Assembly: GCF_019703855.1 (NCBI RefSeq)
Contig: NZ_AP024086.1
Location: 3,616,501-3,680,500, forward strand
Length of the DNA: 64,000 nucleotides
Origin: Desulfomarina profundi
GTDB lineage: Bacteria; Desulfobacterota; Desulfobulbia; Desulfobulbales; Desulfocapsaceae
Direction: 5' to 3'
Made by a program: the position numbers and the translations under genes
Shown: positions 53,705 to 63,136 of the stretch, piece by piece
How the letters are laid out: every line of letters begins with the position of its first letter
Position numbering within the stretch: the first letter of the stretch is position 1
Notes under the pieces: generated by a model
The model's input: only the letters and a program-made list of their open reading frames with translations
Database searches by the model: none
Told to the model about the DNA's origin: nothing

Positions 53705-55555
53705 TTACTGTGAAAATCTCATCCAGACTGCAGTTTCATCCTTTTTACGCTCCACCCGGATATTGGAAAAACAACTTCGGCAGAGTTGCAGCATCGCCTT
53801 GTTTTCTGGAAGCATGGAGGCATAAAACCCTTTGAAGCCATTAAATGAAGCAACTTTTTCCAGTTGTCTGAAGATATATTTTGCAATACCCATCTTCTGG
53901 AAATCTTCACGAACGACAAAGGCCACCTCTGCCCACTCTTCATCAACACGTGCGTAGGTTCCGATGGTGACAATCTCCTTATTCCCCAGGTTACGCACAA
54001 CTCCGATGAGGGAAATATTCTGTCTATAATCGATATTAGCCCAGTGTTCCTGTGCCATTTTGCGGGAAAAGATACTGACGGAATGAAAGAAGCGTAAGAA
54101 AACTGTAGTCTCATCCAGGGAGTAAAAAAAATTCCGGTAGGCAATTTCATCGGACGGCAGAAGAGGACGCACAGACATGGTTTTGCCGTTTTTCAGGCGC
54201 AGTCTGCTTTTATATTCCTCAATAAAAATCAGGTCTTCCGCCAGGGGAGGCAACTGGTCGGCAAAAATATAGTGGTTGTCCTTGGCGGAATCAATCAGTG
54301 CCTCACGAAAATCCGGGTGAGCTATCTGACACAGTTCAATCACCCGCTGTTGGATACTTTTTCCTTTCAGCTGGGCAATACCGTATTCGGTAACCACGAA
54401 ATTCACATCAGCGCGCAGAGTGGCAACACCCGCCCCCCTGCTGAGATTAGCAACGATTCTGGAAACACTCCCCTTTTTTGCCGTGGACGGCAGAGCGATT
54501 ATGGAAAGACCACCCTTTGACAGGGTCGCACCCCGAATAAAATTGGTCTGGTCCCCTGTTCCGCTGAAAAAAAGCCTGCCAACGGAATCAGAACAAACCT
54601 GTCCGGTGAGGTCAACCTCCAGGGCCGAGCTGATGGAAATAAAATTATCATTTCTGCCGATAACCGACGGATTGTTCACCCAATTAGCCGTCCCAAAATA
54701 GAACTGGATATTATTGTCGATGTAATCATAGACACAACGGGTCCCCATACAGAATGTGGCAACGGCCCTGTCTGTCATGAAATTCTTGTTTTTATTTGTG
54801 ATAACACCTTTTTTGATAAGGGGAATAAATACATCCGAAATCATCAACGTGTGGATACCCAGATCGTTTTTGTCTTCCATGTAACGGAGAAGAGTATACG
54901 GCATATGACCATAACCCACCTGCAGAGTTGAGCCGTCATCAACCAGTTCCCCGACATATTGCCCTATCCTTGAGGCAATTTTTTCATCAGTCACTTCCTG
55001 GGAAATGGTACGCAGTTCCTCTTCAAAAGGTACCAGATAATCGATATCGCTGATATGGAGAAAACCGTCACCGTGGGTTCGTGGCATACGAGGATTGACC
55101 TGGGCAATAACGGTTTTTGCCGACTTGACCGCTTCAAGGGTAACATCAACAGACACACCGAGGCTGGCAATACCAAACTCATCCGGAGGACTTATCTGGA
55201 TGAGAACCGTATCAATCACAATTTCACGGTTTTTAAAAAATCGTGGTACCTGTGAGAGATAAGTGGGAATATAATCGACCTTGCCTTCAAAGGCGGCCTG
55301 CTGCATCTCCCGGGTGACAAAAAAAAGTTTGACGGAAAACCTTTGCAGAAAGTCTTCATCAGTAAAATAATCAGCCAGAGTGAAGGCAAGCATCTGAAAT
55401 ACCATGATGTCTTTCAGGTGCAGATCCTTGACCATGGTATGAATGAGATGGCGGGGCTCTCCGCAGCCAGAGCCGATAAAGATGCGACTTCCGTTTTTGA
55501 TGGTGGCCACGGCCTCTTTTGCCGAAACAATTATATTCCCCGCCTTTCGTTCCAT
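53705..55555 (-). CDS. Acetyl-CoA hydrolase/transferase fused to a C-terminal GNAT acetyltransferase domain
   Basis: 616 residues; start chosen by GGGAGGGAA before ATG 55555. The CoA-transferase part (~1-435) has G-S-G-C-G-E-P-R-H-L, T-H-G-D-G-F-L-H-I-S-D-I-D, G-R-N-D-N-F-I-S-I-S-S-A-L-E-V-D (catalytic Glu of the transferase) and V-T-E-Y-G-I-A-Q-L-K-G. A GNAT domain (~455-616) follows, with E-V-A-F-V-V-R-E-D-F-Q-K-M-G-I-A and P-E-N-K-A-M-L. The fusion may acetylate a protein or small molecule and recycle the CoA, or regulate the transferase by acetylation; similar fusions are known in deltaproteobacteria but poorly studied. Confidence 0.9.
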   Translation of the reverse strand: MERKAGNIIVSAKEAVATIKNGSRIFIGSGCGEPRHLIHTMVKDLHLKDIMVFQMLAFTLADYFTDEDFLQRFSVKLFFVTREMQQAAFEGKVDYIPTYLSQVPRFFKNREIVIDTVLIQISPPDEFGIASLGVSVDVTLEAVKSAKTVIAQVNPRMPRTHGDGFLHISDIDYLVPFEEELRTISQEVTDEKIASRIGQYVGELVDDGSTLQVGYGHMPYTLLRYMEDKNDLGIHTLMISDVFIPLIKKGVITNKNKNFMTDRAVATFCMGTRCVYDYIDNNIQFYFGTANWVNNPSVIGRNDNFISISSALEVDLTGQVCSDSVGRLFFSGTGDQTNFIRGATLSKGGLSIIALPSTAKKGSVSRIVANLSRGAGVATLRADVNFVVTEYGIAQLKGKSIQQRVIELCQIAHPDFREALIDSAKDNHYIFADQLPPLAEDLIFIEEYKSRLRLKNGKTMSVRPLLPSDEIAYRNFFYSLDETTVFLRFFHSVSIFSRKMAQEHWANIDYRQNISLIGVVRNLGNKEIVTIGTYARVDEEWAEVAFVVREDFQKMGIAKYIFRQLEKVASFNGFKGFYASMLPENKAMLQLCRSCFSNIRVERKKDETAVWMRFSQ

Positions 55556-55617
55556 TTCCCTCCCCGGGGTACAATTACTTTATGACCCTGCCTGTGTCAC
55601 AGGTCTTTTTGAAGACA

Positions 55618-55778
55618 TTAGGGTGCCTTGAAAAATTAGAATTTTCGTTCGAGATCAGGTAAGCATAGACTCCGAGGAATAGGAAAATTAAAAAGCGCAG
55701 CATATTGAGCATATGTGAGCATTTTTCATTTTTCTGTGACGCAGAGATCGGACGAAAAGGTAATTTTTCAAGGTGACC
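55618..55778. repeat. MITE-like element, family 5
   Basis: About 161 bp bounded by imperfect inverted repeats of ~35 bp: left GGTGCCTTGAAAAATTAGAA followed by TTTTCGTTCGA; right (minus strand) GGTCACCTTGAAAAATTACC followed by TTTTCGTCCGA. No ORF. The right end abuts the msrAB stop (55780). A single end recurs at 5587-5612. Confidence 0.75.
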
Positions 55779-55779
55779 A

Positions 55780-56825
55780 TTAATGAAACAGAGGCAGAAA
55801 CTCTCCATACCCCTGTTCCTCGAGCTTGTCGGCTGGAACAAACCTGAGTGATGCCGAGTTGATACAGTAACGCAGACCTGTAGGTTCGGGACCGTCATCA
55901 AATAGATGCCCCAGGTGCGAATCCCCATGGAAACTGCGCACTTCAGTCCTTTCCATGAAAAACTTCCTGTCCTTGACCTCAACAATATTTTCCTTAACCA
56001 GGGGTCTGGAAAAACTGGGCCACCCGGTTCCCGACTTGAACTTGTCCAGAGAACTGAAAAGGGCTCCCCGGACACAATATCAACATAGATACCTGCTTCC
56101 TTATTGTTCCAATAAGGATTTTGAAACGGAGGTTCTGTCGCATCGTTTTGAGTAACAGAATATTGCAGGTCAGTCAAAGTCGAACGTAATTTTTCTTTAT
56201 CTGAAGATTTTGTTTTGATTTCCTTCTGTTTTTTCCATGTATTTTTTAAAAACCCGGACCTGCCCGAACCCGCTTTGTATAATGAGTAATGAAGAATATT
56301 TTTCCGATAATAATCCTGGTGATATTCCTCAGCGGAATAAAACTCCTTCATGGGAACAATTGCCGTGACAATCGGTCCGTTAAAAATATTCGCCTCATCT
56401 ATTTCTTTTTTTGACTGAAGGGCAACCTGTCGTTCCTCTTCCGTTGAATAGAAAATCGCTGTTCGATATTGTGGACCCCGATCAGCAAACTGACCGCCAT
56501 CATCCGTCGGGTCAACCTGTCTCCAGAAAGTATCAAGCAATTCTTTAAAGCTTATCTTCTCAGGGTCATACACAACACGAACCGACTCAACATGTCCTGT
56601 CATTCCGGATGAAACCTGCTCGTAGGTGGGATCCACTTCTTCTCCGCCACAGTATCCGGCCGTGACATCGACAACTCCATCAAGCTGTTCAAAAGGCGGC
56701 TCCATACACCAGAAACATCCACCACCAAAAACGGCTACCCTCTGTTCACTGACCTGCCCTTCCTGCCCGGCAAATGCCGCAATGGAAAAAAGAGCCAGCA
56801 CAGAGACTATAGTCAGAAACTGCAT
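55780..56825 (-). pseudogene. msrAB: Periplasmic bifunctional methionine sulfoxide reductase MsrAB, frameshifted at the start of the MsrB domain
   Basis: ATG 56825 after GGAGGAAAT opens a signal peptide (M-Q-F-L-T-I-V-S-V-L-A). MsrA: F-G-G-G-C-F-W-C-M-E near 31, G-T-A-G-Y-like T-A-G-Y-C-G-G, E-Y-H-Q-D-Y. MsrB begins R-S-T-L-T-D-L-Q-Y, then V-S-G-E-P, after which the frame is lost. The remaining MsrB ([29 protein letters not shown]) continues in another frame to a TAA at 55780-55782. Adding one base to the GGG run at 56061-56063 (CCC in the coding sense) restores it. It repairs oxidised periplasmic methionines. No selenocysteine codon; active sites are Cys. Confidence 0.88.
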
Positions 56826-57060
56826 ATTTCCTCCCGAAATAAAAAAATAATGATTACCAACAACCTCTACAGAGAGGATATTCACTGTCTAATCATGAAT
56901 CAACCAGAAACAGTGACGCTCCCTGCCTGTTCATTTTAACCATCGCGGGAAACAACACCACAGGAAGGTTAGATTGTAAATCTCCGCAGCTGCAGGTTTT
57001 TTATGAATGAAGAACAATTTTCTATTCCAAAAACGGGAGTCGGTTGCTATATTGCCAGCC

Positions 57061-58719
57061 ATGGAAAATTCAAAAAACACCAAACGGACCAAGTTTATTT
57101 TCGTGACCGGCGGCGTCCTCTCATCCCTGGGAAAAGGACTAGCCTCTGCAGCAATTGGGGCTTTGCTTGAAAGCCGCGGGCTCACTGTTACTTTTCAAAA
57201 ACTCGACCCCTATATCAATGTTGATCCAGGTACCATGAACCCTTTTCAACACGGGGAGGTCTATGTTACTGACGACGGGGCTGAGACAGATCTGGACATG
57301 GGGCATTACGAGCGCTACACCAATGCCGTCATGAATCAGAAAAACAATTACACTTCCGGACGGATCTACTATTCCGTCATCATGAAGGAACGCCGGGGAG
57401 AATATCTTGGCGGAACTGTCCAGGTCATCCCCCATATCACTGACGAAATTAAAGCTGCAGTTCTGCAGCTCGACGGCAGCGTTGATGTGGCAATTATCGA
57501 AATCGGCGGTACTGTCGGTGATATAGAGGGTCTGCCGTTTATCGAGGCCATCCGCCAGCTGCGCGGTGATCTGGGTAAAGAATACTCTCTGTATATTCAC
57601 CTGACCCTGGTTCCCTACATTAAGACAGCAGGCGAAGTGAAGACCAAGCCGACCCAGCATTCTGTAAGGGAGCTGCGTGCAGACGGTATCCAACCCGATA
57701 TCCTTGTGTGCAGAACAGAAGTTCCTCTGGAGGACAGTCTCAAGGCAAAAATAGCTCTTTTCTGTAATGTCGCCCCGGATGCCGTCATCACTGCTATTGA
57801 TGTGGATACAATCTATGAACTGCCACTCTACCTTCACCGGGAAGGACTGGACAGCAAGATACTGGAACTGCTCAATATCTGGACAGGACAGCCCAACATC
57901 GAACCCTGGAAGGAACTTGTCCATAACATCAAGAATCCACAGACCGAGGTAACAATTGCCATTACCGGGAAATATGTGGACCTGACCGAATCCTATAAAA
58001 GTCTGCATGAAGCCCTGGTACACGGTGGCCTTGCCAATCACACCAAGGTCGACCTGAAATATATCAGCGCTGAAGACCTGGAATCAAAAAACGCAGCCAG
58101 TCTGCTGGAGGGTTGCAGCGGGATCCTGGTCCCGGGCGGTTTTGGAAAACGTGGTGTTGAAGGTAAGATCAAGGCCATCAATTTTGCCAGGGAAAACAAG
58201 ATTCCCTTTTTCGGTATATGCCTCGGTATGCAGCTCGCCGTTGTTGAATTTGCCCGAAATGTTCTGAAACTGGCCAAGGCCAACTCCGTTGAAATGGATG
58301 CGACGACTCCTGACCCGGTCATTTTTCTGATCAAGGAATGGTTTGACTATCGAACTGACGAGTTGCAGGTGCGTGATGAAGAGTCAGATATGGGCGGAAC
58401 ACTCAGGCTGGGGGCTTATCCCTGTGTTTTGAAGAAAAAAACCAACAGTTTCATGGCCTACGGAACTGAAGAAATTTCGGAAAGGCATCGCCATCGTTAT
58501 GAATTCAACAACGATTACCGTAGCGATCTTGAGAAAAACGGTCTTGTCATTTCAGGAACGTCACCGGACAATAACCTTGTGGAGATAGTTGAGATAGCCG
58601 ATCACCCCTGGTTCCTCGGCTGCCAGTTCCACCCTGAATTCAAATCCAAACCCATGAAACCCCATCCGCTTTTCAGGGACTTTATCAGTGCCGCCCTTAA
58701 AAAAAAGCAGGAAGGATAA
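57061..58719 (+). CDS. pyrG: CTP synthase
   Basis: 552 residues. ATG 57061 is chosen because [16 protein letters not shown] starts just inside as in the family; an ATG at 57007 would add 18 non-family residues. The amidoligase part ends ~270; the glutamine amidotransferase part has P-G-G-F-G-K-R-G, the Cys nucleophile in F-F-G-I-C-L-G-M-Q, and Q-F-H-P-E-F. It makes CTP from UTP and glutamine. It leads directly (3 bp) into kdsA, consistent with CTP supply for CMP-KDO. Confidence 0.97.
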   Translation: MENSKNTKRTKFIFVTGGVLSSLGKGLASAAIGALLESRGLTVTFQKLDPYINVDPGTMNPFQHGEVYVTDDGAETDLDMGHYERYTNAVMNQKNNYTSGRIYYSVIMKERRGEYLGGTVQVIPHITDEIKAAVLQLDGSVDVAIIEIGGTVGDIEGLPFIEAIRQLRGDLGKEYSLYIHLTLVPYIKTAGEVKTKPTQHSVRELRADGIQPDILVCRTEVPLEDSLKAKIALFCNVAPDAVITAIDVDTIYELPLYLHREGLDSKILELLNIWTGQPNIEPWKELVHNIKNPQTEVTIAITGKYVDLTESYKSLHEALVHGGLANHTKVDLKYISAEDLESKNAASLLEGCSGILVPGGFGKRGVEGKIKAINFARENKIPFFGICLGMQLAVVEFARNVLKLAKANSVEMDATTPDPVIFLIKEWFDYRTDELQVRDEESDMGGTLRLGAYPCVLKKKTNSFMAYGTEEISERHRHRYEFNNDYRSDLEKNGLVISGTSPDNNLVEIVEIADHPWFLGCQFHPEFKSKPMKPHPLFRDFISAALKKKQEG

Positions 58720-58722
58720 AAA

Positions 58723-59559
58723 ATGCAGGAAATCAAAATTGAGATACCTGTTCCAACCGGTGACCCCATTGTGGTCGGTACAGGCCAACCCCTTCTTCTG
58801 ATCGGTGGCCCATGTGCTCTTGAATCAGAGGAAATTGCCCGTACCGTTGCTGAAAAAATGCAGGAAATCTGCAATCGCCTTGGTATTTCATATATTTTCA
58901 AGGCTTCCTTTGACAAGGCAAACAGAACATCTCTTTCATCCTACCGGGGACCCGGTCTTGAAAAAGGGTTGATGATCCTTGCCTCAATACGGGAATCGAT
59001 GCAACTTCCAGTCATTTCAGATGTGCACGATGCCAGCCAGGTTAAAGCTGCTGCTGAAGTACTTGATATCATCCAGATTCCGGCCTTTCTCTGTCGACAG
59101 ACAGATCTTCTCACCGAAGCGGCCCGAACCGGCAAGGTTGTCAATGTCAAAAAGGGTCAGTTTGTATCCCCCTGGGATATGAAAAACGTGGTGGACAAAT
59201 TACGTGGGGTCGGTGGCAGGAAAATCATGCTGGTTGAAAGGGGAGCCAGCTTTGGTTACAACAATCTTGTGGTTGACATGCGCTCCCTGCCGATAATGCG
59301 CTCCCTCGGCTGCCCGGTTGTCTTTGATGCAACCCATTCCGTTCAGCTTCCAGGTGGTGCCGGAGGCTCTTCAGGTGGACAGCGTGAATTCATTGAACCA
59401 CTGGCCAGGGCAGCTACGGCAGCCGGGATTGATGGGTTGTTCATGGAGATTCATCCGGACCCCCGGAAAGCCCTGTGCGATGGTGCCAACTCCATAGCCC
59501 TGGACGATGTGGAAGAGGTTTTGAAAAGAATCATCAAAATTCGGACCGCTCTTGCCTGA
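58723..59559 (+). CDS. kdsA: 3-deoxy-8-phosphooctulonate synthase (KDO-8-P synthase)
   Basis: 278 residues, [54 protein letters not shown] and [12 protein letters not shown] are the standard blocks. A Cys in I-G-G-P-C and D-A-T-H suggest the metal-dependent class is possible. It condenses PEP with arabinose-5-phosphate. Confidence 0.97.
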   Translation: MQEIKIEIPVPTGDPIVVGTGQPLLLIGGPCALESEEIARTVAEKMQEICNRLGISYIFKASFDKANRTSLSSYRGPGLEKGLMILASIRESMQLPVISDVHDASQVKAAAEVLDIIQIPAFLCRQTDLLTEAARTGKVVNVKKGQFVSPWDMKNVVDKLRGVGGRKIMLVERGASFGYNNLVVDMRSLPIMRSLGCPVVFDATHSVQLPGGAGGSSGGQREFIEPLARAATAAGIDGLFMEIHPDPRKALCDGANSIALDDVEEVLKRIIKIRTALA

Positions 59560-59561
59560 TC

Positions 59562-60197
59562 ATGTCAGACTCATGCTCTTCACCAACCGGGCACCCTTCC
59601 GACTGCGAAATCATGGAAGGTTATCGCTCCATGGCCAGAAAACGAGGTACACCACAAACCGATCCTTATCGCATGCGTGCGCTTGCCAGAGCAAAGGAAA
59701 TTAAACTGCTTCTTCTTGATGTGGATGGTGTTCTTACCGATGCCACCCTGCTCTATTCAGATGGGAGTGGAGAAAGCAAAAGTTTTCACACCAAGGACGG
59801 ATTCGGCCTTCGACTTCTCAGGGAAGCAGGCATCAGTACCGGAATAATTACTGCCAGAAAATCAGAGGTTGTACAGAGAAGAGCTGTCGAACTGAAAATG
59901 GATTACATCCACCAGGGTGCAATTGACAAAAACAATGCCTTCAGAGAGATCAGGAAACAATCGGGGTTAAAACCGTTTGAAATTGCCTACATGGGCGATG
60001 ACTGGCTGGACCTGGTCCTTTTGCTGCAGGTTGGACTTGCAGTAGCACCCGCCGATGCAGAGCCGGAGGTGCTTGAAGCTGTGCATTTCATCACAAAAAG
60101 AGATGGTGGCCATGGAGCAGTCAGAGACTGTTGCAACCTGCTCCTGGAATCCCGGGACTCCCTCTCGAAACTCCTGCAGAAATACAAAACCAGATGA
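59562..60197 (+). CDS. kdsC: KDO-8-phosphate phosphatase (HAD family)
   Basis: 211 residues, ATG 3 bp after kdsA. HAD motif I L-L-L-D-V-D-G-V-L-T-D near 50, then H-T-K-D-G-F-G-L-R-L-L, T-A-R-K-S-E-V-V, and Y-M-G-D-D-W-L-D (motif IV) match KdsC. The first ~40 residues (Cys- and Ser-rich, M-E-G-Y-R-S-M-A-R-K-R) are an extension not typical of KdsC (~180 residues); an internal Met (M-A-R-K-R-G) may be the true start. It gives free KDO for lipid A. Confidence 0.93.
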   Translation: MSDSCSSPTGHPSDCEIMEGYRSMARKRGTPQTDPYRMRALARAKEIKLLLLDVDGVLTDATLLYSDGSGESKSFHTKDGFGLRLLREAGISTGIITARKSEVVQRRAVELKMDYIHQGAIDKNNAFREIRKQSGLKPFEIAYMGDDWLDLVLLLQVGLAVAPADAEPEVLEAVHFITKRDGGHGAVRDCCNLLLESRDSLSKLLQKYKTR

Positions 60198-60790
60198 AAC
60201 TGCACCGCAATCAGGTCTGGCTTATCCCCCTTCTCCTTATCCTGACCTATCCTCTCTGGAGCATACCCATCGGTAAATTTCTGACCCCCCGTGGCGGGGT
60301 TCCTGCTCAAACAGTAATCAAAAAGACAAATCAGCATAATTTCAGGATGGAATCGGTTAAAATTCTGCAGAATCAGAATGGAAAAAAGACAGCCATGATC
60401 CGGGCGAAATCTGCCCGAACCGGGGATGATACAGATATTCTCATCCTTGAAACCGTTGATGCTGATATCTTTGACGAAGATGGCAATGTTACTCATATCG
60501 TCTCCAGAACGGGAAAATACAACGTTAAAACCAAGGCCCTGACCCTTTCCGGAGACGTGGTGGTTAATAAAATCCGCGATAATCAGTTTCTTTACACCGA
60601 CCTTCTCCACTACAACAGCGATAAACGCACTGTCAACTGCCCTGGGAAAACAAAACTGATCGGAGAAAATGTCAGTATTGATGGTGGGAGTCTTGATTAC
60701 GATATCAATTCAGCGCGATATGATATCGGTGGCCGCGTTTCTGTCGATCTTGAAGGATTTTCCGCCCCCGCCCCTGCTCCCCGTTCCTAA
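60194..60790 (+). CDS. lptC: LPS export protein LptC
   Basis: 198 residues; ATGA overlap with the kdsC stop fixes the start. One N-terminal membrane anchor (W-L-I-P-L-L-L-I-L-T-Y-P-L-W) is followed by a repeated beta-strand OstA/LptC-like domain (V-T-H-I-V-S-R-T-G-K-Y, L-T-L-S-G-D-V-V-V-N). It links LptB2FG to the periplasmic bridge. lptA is not present in the window and the end A-P-A-P-A-P-R is Pro-rich. Confidence 0.88.
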   Translation: MKLHRNQVWLIPLLLILTYPLWSIPIGKFLTPRGGVPAQTVIKKTNQHNFRMESVKILQNQNGKKTAMIRAKSARTGDDTDILILETVDADIFDEDGNVTHIVSRTGKYNVKTKALTLSGDVVVNKIRDNQFLYTDLLHYNSDKRTVNCPGKTKLIGENVSIDGGSLDYDINSARYDIGGRVSVDLEGFSAPAPAPRS

Positions 60791-60915
60791 CCTCTTCGAA
60801 TTCCGATTAACCGTTCCAGGGTCCAAAGCCGCATTTCTCCAGAACTCACCTTGAATTTTATTGTAACAACTCGATATTTAGACTAAAGTTGGGATGATTC
60901 AATAAGGAGCCGGCC

Positions 60916-61608
60916 ATGACAACAGCCTCACCGACTGAACCAGTAGACATTATTGTACCCGTACTGAACGAAGAAGAGATTTTACAGGAATTCCATACCA
61001 GAATTTGCAGACTGAATTTTCCGATAAACCTTATTTTTGTTGACAATGCATCAACAGATAAATCAGTCGAGATCATCAGCTCCTTTCCCGATGCCACCCT
61101 CATCAGGCACCAGAGCAACGAGGGATACGGAGCCTCCCTTATAGACGGCATTAAGGCATCAAATAATTCGAAAATTGTGATAATTGATGCGGACTGTGAA
61201 TATCCTCCGGAAGCCATCCCGGCACTGGTTAAGGAACTCGACAACGCGGATGTGGTTTACACAAGTCGATTTCTTGACAACAGTAACACCTCTATGCCTT
61301 TTCTGAAAAGAAAAGGTAACCAGATCATTTCATCGCTTTTCAATCTTCTTTTCAAACAGAATGTTACTGATCTGTACACGGGATGCAAGGCGATAAACAG
61401 AAGTGCTCTCGAGGGAATTAAACTTGAGAGAAAAGGGTTTGAACATGTGCTGGAACTCGGCGTAAAACTGGCCCGCAACAATATCAAAATTACTGAAATT
61501 CCCGTTGTCTTCAGTCCACGGCATACCGGCCAGGCCAAAATGAAACATGTTTCTGAAACACTGAAATATCTCTACCTCACTCTTTCCTACTACCTGCGGG
61601 TTCGCTGA
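60916..61608 (+). CDS. Family 2 glycosyltransferase (polyprenol-phosphate sugar transferase type)
   Basis: 230 residues, RBS AAGGAG. GT-A fold: I-I-V-P-V-L-N-E-E-E-I-L near 12, F-V-D-N-A-S-T-D-K-S, the metal-binding I-I-D-A-D-C-E-Y-P-P, and L-Y-T-G-C-K-A-I-N. No membrane helices, so like DPM1-type enzymes lacking the anchor. The downstream gene starts at the base after its stop, forming a coupled pair. Likely makes a lipid-linked sugar for surface glycan. Confidence 0.88.
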   Translation: MTTASPTEPVDIIVPVLNEEEILQEFHTRICRLNFPINLIFVDNASTDKSVEIISSFPDATLIRHQSNEGYGASLIDGIKASNNSKIVIIDADCEYPPEAIPALVKELDNADVVYTSRFLDNSNTSMPFLKRKGNQIISSLFNLLFKQNVTDLYTGCKAINRSALEGIKLERKGFEHVLELGVKLARNNIKITEIPVVFSPRHTGQAKMKHVSETLKYLYLTLSYYLRVR

Positions 61609-63054
61609 ATGGAAAAAATGGTCGGTATAATACCTGCAGCCGGTAAAGGTGTCAGAGCGCGACCTTACACAACTCTTGTCCCCAAAGGAATGCTCCAGAT
61701 CGCCGGGAAACCCAATCTTGAACGTATAATCAGCCTCATGCGGGATTCTCTTCAGATTGAAGATATTTATATTGTTGTCGGTTACCTTGGGGATATCATA
61801 AAAGAGTATTTCAAGGACGGCAGACAACTTGGAGTCAGGCTCCACTATATCGAAAACAGAGAACTTGACCGGGGACTTGCCTGGTCAATTCTTCTGGCCG
61901 GCCGAAAAGTCGACACCACCTGCTGTGTTATACTCTCAGATGAATGTTATATCGACTCAAACCATGACGAGATACTGAAAACACCCCTTTCACACCACAT
62001 TGCCACATGTACGGTCATGGCAGTTGATGACCCGAAAATAATCCACAGGAATTATGCCGTACAGCTCAACGGTTCTAGGATTGTCAGACTTGTCGAAAAA
62101 CCAGATAAGGTTGAAAACAACCTGCTGGGTTGTGGTACGTTTCTCCTCAATCCGCCGGTCTTTGACCTCCTGGAGAAAGCGTTCAGAAAATCCCCGGATA
62201 ACTATGTTGAATTTGTCACCTTTCTCGATAAACTCTGCTCACAAAAACCGGGTGTTTCCTGTTTTCAGCTGAACGGAACCTATGTCAATATAAACGACAG
62301 AGATTCCCTCAATCTTGCACGATTCTACGAGAGAAACAAGTCGTTTTCAAAGAAAACAATCTCTCTGATTCTTTATTCCGAGGGAACAGAAGAAAACCTC
62401 CCCCTGGCCGTACAGCAATACGGGAAAATCAAAGCCATCACATCCATCCATGTTGTCCTTCCTCATGAAAATAAGATTGCCAATACCGTTAAGGGGATGG
62501 ATGTCACATTTCTCACCTGTCCTCCAAGCATGACGCTCTACGGTGAAAAATTGAAATATGGTATGGACAGAGTGCCTGGGGATATTCTTATTTTAGCTGA
62601 GGCGGCCTATACTTTTCCGGCCCATGATATAGATAAACTCTTGTGCTACCTGAAAGAAGCAGACATGGTTGCCGGAACCAGAACAACACGGCAACTTATC
62701 ACCCGGGGTTCAGATATGCAGGGAACCGTGAGACTGGCCAATATATTCCTGGCAAAGGTGCTTGAGCTGTTCTGGTGGAGTTACGAACCCCGGCTTACCG
62801 ATGTCGGATGCACATTCAGAGCAGTATGGCGCTCGAGCTATGAAGAAATAAAGGACCAGCTGGCTGAACGAGGTCCCGCATTGTTAACTGAAATGGTTAT
62901 TGAAATATTGCGAAACAGAAATAGAATTGTCGAAATACCGGTAAACTATTCCAACAAATATCAGGCAATGCATGGAAAATATCGCAACTACAGAACATTC
63001 TTTTCAATTTTCAAGGTAATGCTGAAAAAACGCCTGCAGATATCGAGTCACTGA
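61609..63054 (+). CDS. Nucleotidyltransferase-glycosyltransferase fusion for surface polysaccharide
   Basis: 481 residues. N-terminal NDP-sugar pyrophosphorylase-like domain (~1-235): I-I-P-A-A-G-K-G-V-R-A-R (signature, normally G-x-G-T-R), P-K-G-M-L-Q-I-A-G-K-P, V-E-K-P-D-K-V. The C-terminal ~230 residues resemble a GT2 domain, with V-A-G-T-R-T-T and D-V-G-C-T-F-R-A, but the usual D-x-D is replaced by A-E-A-A-Y-T-F, so catalysis is doubtful there. Coupled to the GT2 gene before it. Possibly one chain that activates and transfers the same sugar. Confidence 0.8.
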   Translation: MEKMVGIIPAAGKGVRARPYTTLVPKGMLQIAGKPNLERIISLMRDSLQIEDIYIVVGYLGDIIKEYFKDGRQLGVRLHYIENRELDRGLAWSILLAGRKVDTTCCVILSDECYIDSNHDEILKTPLSHHIATCTVMAVDDPKIIHRNYAVQLNGSRIVRLVEKPDKVENNLLGCGTFLLNPPVFDLLEKAFRKSPDNYVEFVTFLDKLCSQKPGVSCFQLNGTYVNINDRDSLNLARFYERNKSFSKKTISLILYSEGTEENLPLAVQQYGKIKAITSIHVVLPHENKIANTVKGMDVTFLTCPPSMTLYGEKLKYGMDRVPGDILILAEAAYTFPAHDIDKLLCYLKEADMVAGTRTTRQLITRGSDMQGTVRLANIFLAKVLELFWWSYEPRLTDVGCTFRAVWRSSYEEIKDQLAERGPALLTEMVIEILRNRNRIVEIPVNYSNKYQAMHGKYRNYRTFFSIFKVMLKKRLQISSH

Positions 63055-63136
63055 TAGTTGAACACGCTTCAGCGTGGCTTTAACCCGTATGCCTGAACTG
63101 ATGAAAAATGTGGGTTAATACTTTCCCGGAAAAAAA

